DNA of 5,974 nucleotides from Bacilli bacterium (lineage in GTDB: Bacteria; Bacillota_I; Bacilli_A; RFN20; CAG-826): contig JAEDJP010000079.1 in NCBI GenBank assembly GCA_016296285.1, positions 1 to 5,974 of the forward strand, written 5' to 3'. The notes below the pieces were generated by a model. It saw only the letters and a program-made list of their open reading frames with translations. It was not told where the DNA came from and did not search any database. Each line of letters starts with the position of its first letter. Within the stretch, counting starts at the first letter, position 1. The position numbers and the translations under genes are program-made. Positions 1 through 4,091 of this stretch are shown in pieces.

Positions 1-2
1 CC

Positions 3-1799
3 ATGGAAAAGATCAACATCAACATCGAAGGCCGCATTTACGCGGTCGACAAATCCTTGACCGTCCTCGAGGCCGCTCGCTCTGTCGGCTACCGCATCCC
101 GACCCTCTGCTATTGGAACAAGGGCCACAATTCGCTCGCCTCCTGCCGCGTCTGCCTCGTCGAGATCACCTCGCCCCGCGGCGGCAAGCTCTTCGCCTCC
201 TGCGTCTACCCCGTGAGCGAGGTCCCCGCGGAGAAGGGCTTCGTCATCCGCATCTCCTCCCCCAAGGCCGTCGAGGCGCGCCGCACCTCCGTCGAGCTCT
301 TGCTCTCCAACCACTCGAAGGATTGCCAGACCTGCGTCAAAAACGGGCGCTGCGAATTGCTCGAGGTGGCCAAGATCACCGGGGCCCGGGACAACCGCTT
401 CCCCGGGGCCAAGACCAAGACCACCTACGACGACGTCGCCCCGGGCCTTATCCGCGACACGAGCAAGTGCATCCTCTGCGGCCGCTGCATCGAGAAATGC
501 AAGGACGCCCAAGGCATCGGGGTCCTCGGGTTCGAGGGCCGCGGCTTCGAGACGATCGTCGCCCCGGCGGCGAACCGCAGCTTCGCCAAGAGCCCCTGCA
601 TCCAGTGCGGCCAATGCGTCGAGGTTTGCCCCACCGGCGCCTTGAGCGAGCACCGCGAGATCGACCTCGTCGACCAGGCGATGCGCGACGGCAAATACGT
701 CATCGTCCAGACCGCCCCCGCGGTCCGGGCCGCCATCAGCGAGGAATTCGGCTATCGCATCGGCGAGGACGACGGGACCGGCAAGATGGTCGCCGCCCTC
801 CACCGCCTCGGCTTCTACCGCGTCTTCGACACCAATTTCGGCGCCGACCTCACGATCATGGAAGAGGCCACCGAGCTCCTCCACCGCATCAAAGGCGACG
901 GCGTCCTCCCGCAGATCACGTCCTGCTCCCCGGGCTGGATCAACTACATGGAATATTTCCATGGCAACCTCATCCCCCACGTCTCGACCTGCAAATCCCC
1001 CCACGAGATGGAAGGGGCCATCATCAAGACCTACTTCGCGAAAGCCCATGGCATCGACCCGAAGGACATCTTCGTCGTCTCGGTCATGCCGTGCGTCGCC
1101 AAGAAAGGCGAGGCCAAGCGCCCGCAGAACGCGGCCATCGGGCTACCCGACGTCGACGCCGTCCTCACGACCCGCGAGCTCGCGGACATGATCAAGCGCG
1201 CCGGCATCGCCTATCCCGAGCTCCCGAACGAGGAATTCGACGATGACCTCCTCGGCGAATACACGGGCGCCGGGGCCATCTTCGGGACCACCGGCGGGGT
1301 CATGGAAGCCGCCCTCCGCACCGCCTATCACGCCCTCACCGGCGAGGAATACGGCCCGATCGAATTCCACGCCGTCCGCGGCCTTGCTTCCGTCAAGGAC
1401 GCCGAGATCGACATCAAGGGCACCAAGGTCAAGGTGGCCGTCGCAAGCGGCATGAAGGACGCGGAAGCCCTCCTCAAGCAGATCGAGGCCGGGGAATCCC
1501 CCTATGCCTTCATCGAGATCATGGCCTGCCCCGGCGGCTGCATCAACGGCGGCGGCCAGCCGTTCGTGAAGCCCGCCCTTCTGCCAAACGAAAGCGAGGA
1601 CATCCTCGAGACCTACCGCAAAAAGCGCGCGGATATCCTCTACCGCATCGACGAGGGGCGCCCGATCCGCCAGAGCCACAACAACCCCGACATCATCCGC
1701 CTCTACAAGGATTACCTCGGGGAGCCGTGCTCCGAGAAAGCGGAAGAACTCCTCCACACCTCCTACGTCGCGGACCGCGAACGCTTCCCCGCCAAATAG
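3..1799 (+). CDS. hndD: [FeFe] hydrogenase catalytic subunit, NAD(P)-linked HndD/HydA type
   Basis: Reversible H2 production/oxidation in the cytoplasm. In this family the catalytic subunit usually works with NADH/NADPH and ferredoxin through HndA/HndC-like partner subunits, not visible here. Seen in 598 residues: an N-terminal [2Fe-2S] domain (C36, C48, C51, C67); a His-Cys [4Fe-4S] motif (H104, C108, C111, C117); two 4Fe-4S ferredoxin motifs (C156/159/162/166 and C199/202/205/209); then the H-cluster domain with TSCSPGW (306-312), MPCVAKKGE (362-370) and EIMACPGGCINGGGQP (505-520). The proton-path residues known from Clostridium pasteurianum CpI are kept (C308, E288, E291, S328). The oddity is serine 309 where CpI has ligand C300, together with C330 where CpI has alanine. 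The length matches HndD, and the C-terminal extra [2Fe-2S] domain of Thermotoga HydA is absent. ATG at 3 fits the family N-terminus; its ribosome binding site would lie outside the window. A terminator follows at once, so this is probably the last gene of its operon. Confidence 0.96.
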   Translation: MEKININIEGRIYAVDKSLTVLEAARSVGYRIPTLCYWNKGHNSLASCRVCLVEITSPRGGKLFASCVYPVSEVPAEKGFVIRISSPKAVEARRTSVELLLSNHSKDCQTCVKNGRCELLEVAKITGARDNRFPGAKTKTTYDDVAPGLIRDTSKCILCGRCIEKCKDAQGIGVLGFEGRGFETIVAPAANRSFAKSPCIQCGQCVEVCPTGALSEHREIDLVDQAMRDGKYVIVQTAPAVRAAISEEFGYRIGEDDGTGKMVAALHRLGFYRVFDTNFGADLTIMEEATELLHRIKGDGVLPQITSCSPGWINYMEYFHGNLIPHVSTCKSPHEMEGAIIKTYFAKAHGIDPKDIFVVSVMPCVAKKGEAKRPQNAAIGLPDVDAVLTTRELADMIKRAGIAYPELPNEEFDDDLLGEYTGAGAIFGTTGGVMEAALRTAYHALTGEEYGPIEFHAVRGLASVKDAEIDIKGTKVKVAVASGMKDAEALLKQIEAGESPYAFIEIMACPGGCINGGGQPFVKPALLPNESEDILETYRKKRADILYRIDEGRPIRQSHNNPDIIRLYKDYLGEPCSEKAEELLHTSYVADRERFPAK

Positions 1800-1813
1800 G
1801 CAAAACCCTTTTT

Positions 1814-1839
1814 GGGCCAGGGCGACCTGGCCCTTTTTT
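1814..1839 (+). terminator. Intrinsic terminator after the hydrogenase gene
   Basis: A perfect 8-bp GC-rich stem (GGGCCAGG, 1814-1821, with CCTGGCCC, 1826-1833) closes a GCGA tetraloop and is followed by six T (1834-1839). It starts 15 bases after the hydrogenase stop codon. This is a textbook Rho-independent terminator and separates the hydrogenase unit from the next gene. Confidence 0.93.
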
Positions 1840-1840
1840 C

Positions 1841-1888
1841 GTGCCATGATTGGTGCCATTTTTGGTGACATGATTGGTGACATTTTTC
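1841..1888 (+). repeat. Four tandem copies of a 12-bp unit (GTGMCATKWTTG-like)
   Basis: Consecutive 12-mers start at 1841 (GTGCCATGATTG), 1853 (GTGCCATTTTTG), 1865 (GTGACATGATTG) and 1877 (GTGACATTTTTC). They can also be read as a 24-bp unit repeated twice with A/C changes. A decayed fifth unit may begin at 1889. The array lies between the terminator and the next gene, and its last unit contains the likely -35 box of that gene, so a regulator-binding array is plausible. Confidence 0.85.
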
Positions 1889-1905
1889 GTGTGTCGTGCC
1901 ATAAT
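1877..1905 (+). promoter_or_regulatory. Promoter of the AlbA_2/ATPase gene
   Basis: The -35 box GTGACA (1877-1882, 5 of 6 to TTGACA) and the -10 box CATAAT (1900-1905, 5 of 6 to TATAAT) are exactly 17 bp apart. A TG at 1897-1898 makes an extended -10. Transcription would start near 1911-1913, which leaves the ATGs at 1874 and 1904 upstream of the transcript and supports translation from 1934. Confidence 0.7.
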
Positions 1906-1920
1906 GGAAGCGAAGAGAAC

Positions 1921-1925
1921 GGAGG
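1921..1925 (+). promoter_or_regulatory. Ribosome binding site that fixes the start at 1934
   Basis: GGAGG lies 8 bases before ATG 1934. The in-frame ATGs at 1874 and 1904 have no comparable site and overlap the predicted promoter, so the longer 482-codon reading is rejected in favour of 462 codons. Confidence 0.85.
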
Positions 1926-1933
1926 TGCGTCGC

Positions 1934-3322
1934 ATGAATCTCGGCAAGGAAAACGAAACATTGGAATTCAAGAAGAGCACGGGCGAGGTCAAAAGCGCGA
2001 TGGACGATCTCGTCGCGATGCTCAACAAGCATGGCCGCGGGACGGTCTATTTCGGGGTCAAGCCGAACGGGGACGTCTCTGGCCAGCAAATCGGGGCCGG
2101 TACCCTCGATGACGTCGCAAGGACCGTGAAAGAGGCGATCCGTCCCATGATCTATCCCGAGATTCGGGAAACGATCTTGGATGGCTTGCCCGTGATCGAA
2201 CTCCGCGCGACGGGGACGGAACGGCCGTATTCTTCCTATGGCAGGTACTACAAGCGCGTCGTCGACCGGGCGGAGGAAATGACCCCCGCGGAACTGAAGC
2301 GCGTCATGCTCGACACGGATTATTCCTCCTCTTGGGAGAACAACCTCACGAATCAAACGATCCTCGACGTCGATGAGAAAGCCTTCCGAAGCTTTTACGA
2401 GCGATCCCTTTCCTGCGGGCGATTGATCCCGATGGAGGTTTATGACCCATCTGATCTAATGGCGATGCTAGGCCTCCTCGTCGAGGAAAGGCTCACGAAC
2501 GCCGGCAGGATCCTGTTTTCGAAGAAGAAGCCGGTCGTCCTCAAGATGGCGGTCTATTTCACGGACGAAAGGATCCGTTTCGCCGACGCGGTGCGGCTCG
2601 AGGACAACGTCTACAACCTGATCGACGCGGCGATTTCCTACATCCAGCGCCACATCGACTGGAAGGTCGAACTCGGGGAAGACGGCCTCACGAGGGACGA
2701 GATCCCCGAGATCCCGACCGATGCCATCCGCGAGATCGTGGTCAATTCCTTCGCCCACGCGAATTACCGCGGGGAAACCGAGCACGAGATCGACATCACC
2801 CCGACGGAGATCGAGATTTACAACCCCGGGGAATTCCCGCCCCATCTCACCCCCGAGGATTTCGCGCTGCGCCGCATGCAATCCATCCCGCGGAACAAGA
2901 AGATCCTTGACATCCTTTACCGTTCCAAAAGCGTCGAGATCCAAGGAAGCGGCCTCAAGAGGACGTATAGCATCTGCGGGAAGCGCGGCATCGCCCTCTC
3001 TTATACGCGCTCCGAATACGGGTTCAGCTTCGTGTTCAAGCGCCCCCAAGAAAGCAAGAAAAGGAAGAAATCAAAGGAGGAATCCTCGGCTTGCCTCGCG
3101 AGGCCGGTCATCGCAAGGAGGTTCTCCGCCGCGCCGAAAATCCCCACCGAGGAAATGGTCCTCAATGCCTTGAAACGGGATCTTGGGTTATCAAGAGACG
3201 GGATCGCCGCCTTGATCGGCAAATCGCCGCGAACCGTGCAAAGGGCCCTTGATTCGCTCAAGGCCGCGGGCAAGATCAGGCGCGTCGGGTCGTCGCGTTC
3301 CGGGCATTGGGAACTTGCCTGA
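1934..3322 (+). CDS. AlbA_2 domain / RecG-C-like ATP-binding protein with C-terminal winged HTH
   Basis: Probable DNA-binding, ATP-binding regulator (462 residues). Seen: an N-terminal AlbA_2 (Schlafen-type) domain, about 5-125, with ETLEFKKS (8-15) and GRGTVYFGV (34-42); a helical linker; then the ATPase-like region annotated as HATPase_c_4 or RecG C-terminal, with REIVVNSFAHANY (266-278), IEIYNPGEFP (293-302) and the glycine motif EIQGSGLKR (335-343). A Lys-rich linker (about 370-382) leads to a C-terminal winged helix, about 404-462, with LSRDGIAALIGKSPRTVQRA (419-438) as the HTH core. No membrane segment or signal peptide. Family members are commonly annotated as transcriptional regulators or ATP-dependent helicase-like proteins, but few have a known target. 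It has its own promoter, overlapped by a 12-bp repeat array, which suggests autoregulation (inference). No terminator is evident after it. The domain call is firm; the exact role is unknown. Confidence 0.9.
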   Translation: MNLGKENETLEFKKSTGEVKSAMDDLVAMLNKHGRGTVYFGVKPNGDVSGQQIGAGTLDDVARTVKEAIRPMIYPEIRETILDGLPVIELRATGTERPYSSYGRYYKRVVDRAEEMTPAELKRVMLDTDYSSSWENNLTNQTILDVDEKAFRSFYERSLSCGRLIPMEVYDPSDLMAMLGLLVEERLTNAGRILFSKKKPVVLKMAVYFTDERIRFADAVRLEDNVYNLIDAAISYIQRHIDWKVELGEDGLTRDEIPEIPTDAIREIVVNSFAHANYRGETEHEIDITPTEIEIYNPGEFPPHLTPEDFALRRMQSIPRNKKILDILYRSKSVEIQGSGLKRTYSICGKRGIALSYTRSEYGFSFVFKRPQESKKRKKSKEESSACLARPVIARRFSAAPKIPTEEMVLNALKRDLGLSRDGIAALIGKSPRTVQRALDSLKAAGKIRRVGSSRSGHWELA

Positions 3323-3331
3323 AGAGAAGAA

Positions 3332-3354
3332 CCCCCTTGGTAACCTAGGGCTTG
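3332..3354 (+). repeat. Left copy of an imperfect flanking repeat
   Basis: The sequence CCCCTTGGTAACCTAGGG (3333-3350), followed by CTTG, resembles CCCTTTGGTTAACATAGG (3743-3760), followed by CTATG. Both lie within about 10 bases after a stop codon, and they bracket the broken HTH unit. The copy also folds as a short imperfect hairpin (CCCTTGG / CCTAGGG) with no T-tract. The pair could be a target duplication, end sequences of a relic element, or chance. Confidence 0.35.
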
Positions 3355-3414
3355 AATCCTTTCATCGTTGTAAAATTCACTTTACGAGTTTTCGTTCGCA
3401 TCCTTTAGGGGCTC

Positions 3415-3658
3415 ATGGAAACGCGCACCCCGATCACCGAACTTTCCGCCCTCATAAGGAAAAAGCAGGCCGACGATTTATAAGTACCTATCCTTATATC
3501 GCCAAAAGGATTACGGGTCCGTCCCCTATGCCTTCGTGACCTTGTTCCAGATGATGGACGACCCTTCGATCGGCAAGAAAGAAATCCTCGCCTATGCCGA
3601 GAAGACCGATTTTCATACGCTTCTAGACCACCTCAAAGGAGGGAAATTCCATGAATGA
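3415..3658 (+). pseudogene. Frameshifted small helix-turn-helix protein, possible IS-associated relic
   Basis: The reading from ATG 3415 (METRTPITELSALIRKK) ends at TAA 3481. The frame one base ahead is open from 3458 to TGA 3656-3658 and continues with SRPTIYKYLSLYRQ, the recognition-helix part of an HTH. Removing one A from the five-A run at 3460-3464 joins the two into an 80-residue protein, PITELSALIRK + SRPTIYKYL being a coherent HTH. The downstream frame has no ATG before 3551, so it is unlikely to be expressed alone. The shift needed is +1, which does not fit a standard -1 slippery site. The start has only a poorly spaced AGGGG (3407-3411). The end overlaps the next ORF by 8 bases, as coupled genes do. 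Family not recognised with certainty; a shortened IS21 istA-like gene is one guess. A sequencing error in the A run is the main alternative to a true pseudogene. Confidence 0.5.
3635..3643 (+). promoter_or_regulatory. Strong ribosome binding site for the 28-codon ORF
   Basis: AAAGGAGGG (3635-3643) lies 7 bases before ATG 3651, inside the 3' end of the broken HTH gene. Such a strong, well spaced site argues that a real gene starts at 3651 or once did. Confidence 0.75.
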
Positions 3659-3737
3659 GCTCATCTTGTCCACCCACGAAGAGGAACTGCGCCTCTATTG
3701 CCGCGACCTTCGCCTCGCGGCGATTCTTGAAAAGTAA
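3651..3737 (+). CDS. 28-residue ORF, probably the truncated start of a coupled gene (IstB-like?)
   Basis: Product: MNELILSTHEEEL continuing with RLYCRDLRLAAILEK, then TAA. It begins inside the stop of the upstream HTH frame (ATGAATGA overlap, 3651-3658) behind an excellent ribosome binding site. The charged amphipathic helix ending in LRLAAILEK resembles the first 25-30 residues of IS21 IstB ATPases, which start with a helical LRL-type motif and sit directly after istA; this is recollection of the family, not an alignment. If so, it is a remnant cut off before the Walker A motif. It could instead be a genuine very small protein coupled to the HTH gene. No function is assigned. Confidence 0.4.
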   Translation: MNELILSTHEEELRLYCRDLRLAAILEK

Positions 3738-3742
3738 CCAGT

Positions 3743-3765
3743 CCCTTTGGTTAACATAGGCTATG
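3743..3765 (+). repeat. Right copy of an imperfect flanking repeat
   Basis: CCCTTTGGTTAACATAGG (3743-3760) aligns with CCCCTTGGTAACCTAGGG (3333-3350) with a few substitutions and a one-base indel. It overlaps the palindrome at 3753-3767. Together the two copies bracket the small broken unit 3415-3737. Confidence 0.35.
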
Positions 3766-3767
3766 TT
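3753..3767. repeat. Perfect 7-1-7 palindrome
   Basis: AACATAG (3753-3759), a central G, and CTATGTT (3761-3767) form a perfect inverted repeat. The one-base centre suits a dimeric protein site. As RNA it could fold only as a 5-bp stem with a 5-base loop, with a weak T tail, so it is a poor terminator. No gene starts directly after it. Confidence 0.5.
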
Positions 3768-3839
3768 TTCGGGCTTTTTGCCTCCTTGACCTCACCCCGA
3801 AATCCAAGCCTCCATCCCGCCCATTTCCCTTGGCCTCTC

Positions 3840-3868
3840 GCCCGCGACCTTCCCGCGGGCTTTTTCTT
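3840..3868 (+). terminator. Intrinsic terminator
   Basis: A perfect 7-bp stem (GCCCGCG, 3840-3846, with CGCGGGC, 3854-3860) encloses a 7-base loop and is followed by TTTTTCTTT (3861-3869). It lies about 100 bases after the small ORF and insulates the surface-protein promoter from readthrough. Confidence 0.85.
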
Positions 3869-3909
3869 TACCATTGACGCATTTTGACGCGCCTTCCGTT
3901 ATCAAAACG

Positions 3910-3949
3910 AGGATGGCATTCCCCGATGAAAACGAGGGAATGCCATCCT
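3910..3949. repeat. 14-bp perfect inverted repeat with internal direct repeats
   Basis: AGGATGGCATTCCC (3910-3923) pairs perfectly with GGGAATGCCATCCT (3936-3949) across a 12-base loop. In addition AAAACGAGG occurs twice in direct orientation (3904-3912 and 3929-3937), overlapping the two arms. The tail TTACTTTTA is a poor T-tract, and no gene lies between this and the terminator at 3840-3868, so a regulatory site or element end is as likely as a second terminator. It ends about 50 bases before the -35 box of the next gene. Confidence 0.75.
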
Positions 3950-4001
3950 TACTTTTATAAGGGGTGGTTCCTTCAAGAATCGACCTCGCGCGTAAAGGGG
4001 G

Positions 4002-4030
4002 TTGTTTCTCTCTCTCTCTCTCTCTATGAT
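4002..4030 (+). promoter_or_regulatory. Candidate phase-variable promoter with a (TC)9 spacer
   Basis: TTGTTT (4002-4007, 3 of 6 to TTGACA including the key TTG) and TATGAT (4025-4030, 5 of 6 to TATAAT) are separated by 17 bases that are wholly CT repeat (4008-4024). Transcription would start near 4036-4038 and give a leader of about 55 bases before ATG 4092. A spacer of 17 is the optimum; changing the repeat by one unit gives 15 or 19. Confidence 0.6.
4007..4024 (+). repeat. Dinucleotide microsatellite (TC)9
   Basis: Nine uninterrupted TC units, followed by a further T at 4025. Pure dinucleotide tracts of this length are rare in a bacterial intergenic region and are hot spots for slipped-strand mispairing. 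Confidence 0.97.
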
Positions 4031-4078
4031 TCCTTTTGAAGATATGCCTTTCCTATGGAACAGGCGCCAATCGATCAC

Positions 4079-4085
4079 GGGAGAG
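4079..4085 (+). promoter_or_regulatory. Ribosome binding site that fixes the start at 4092
   Basis: GGGAGAG (4079-4085) sits 6 bases before ATG 4092, which begins a classic signal peptide (MKKRTGTILV). The frame is open back to 3996, with possible starts at TTG 4002, ATG 4026 and ATG 4044, but none has a properly spaced ribosome binding site, and the first would read through the promoter. Confidence 0.8.
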
Positions 4086-4091
4086 AACAAC

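Larger units (their letters stand above)
3738..4091. other. Non-coding region between the relic and the surface-protein gene
   Basis: No supportable gene was found on either strand. Its contents are the palindrome (3753-3767), an intrinsic terminator (3840-3868), a pair of TTGACGC direct repeats 10 bases apart (3874-3880, 3884-3890), a 14-bp inverted repeat (3910-3949), the (TC)9 promoter spacer (4007-4024) and the ribosome binding site of the next gene. Positions 3768-3839 show nothing I can name. Confidence 0.7.

Noticed and set aside
113..1246. Second plus-strand open frame (377 codons) inside the hydrogenase
   Set aside because: Extremely Arg/Pro/His-rich translation typical of an out-of-frame reading of G+C-rich coding DNA; no ribosome binding site of note.
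1841..1888. CRISPR array
   Set aside because: Units are 12 bp, contiguous and without spacers; no cas genes are nearby.
1143..1961. Long open frame on the minus strand (272 codons) across the end of the hydrogenase
   Set aside because: It lies opposite a certain hydrogenase gene with all its motifs. High G+C codon usage leaves the complementary frames open; the translation is low in complexity and shows no recognisable domain.
1763..2356. Minus-strand open frame across the 12-bp repeats, translating them as a TNH/TK repeat
   Set aside because: The peptide repeat is only the DNA repeat read backwards. The frame runs through the terminator and two plus-strand genes.
3458..3481. Programmed frameshifting at the A run in the HTH gene
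   Set aside because: Joining the frames needs a +1 shift at a five-A run without a typical slippery heptamer or a stimulatory hairpin. Pseudogene or read error is simpler.
3249..3539. 96-codon plus-strand frame overlapping the end of the AlbA_2 gene
   Set aside because: No ribosome binding site, no recognisable sequence, and it overlaps both the AlbA_2 gene and the better supported HTH frames.
3874..3890. TTGACG boxes at 3874 and 3884 as -35 elements
   Set aside because: No acceptable -10 box at 16-18 bases from either copy; noted only as a direct repeat.
4002..4091. Translation of the surface protein from TTG 4002 through the CT tract, making a Leu-Ser repeat at the N-terminus
   Set aside because: The purine run 3994-4001 touches the TTG with no spacer. 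The added 30 residues would bury the signal peptide, while ATG 4092 has a good site and starts a normal signal sequence. A coding-tract switch is therefore less likely than the promoter-spacer switch.
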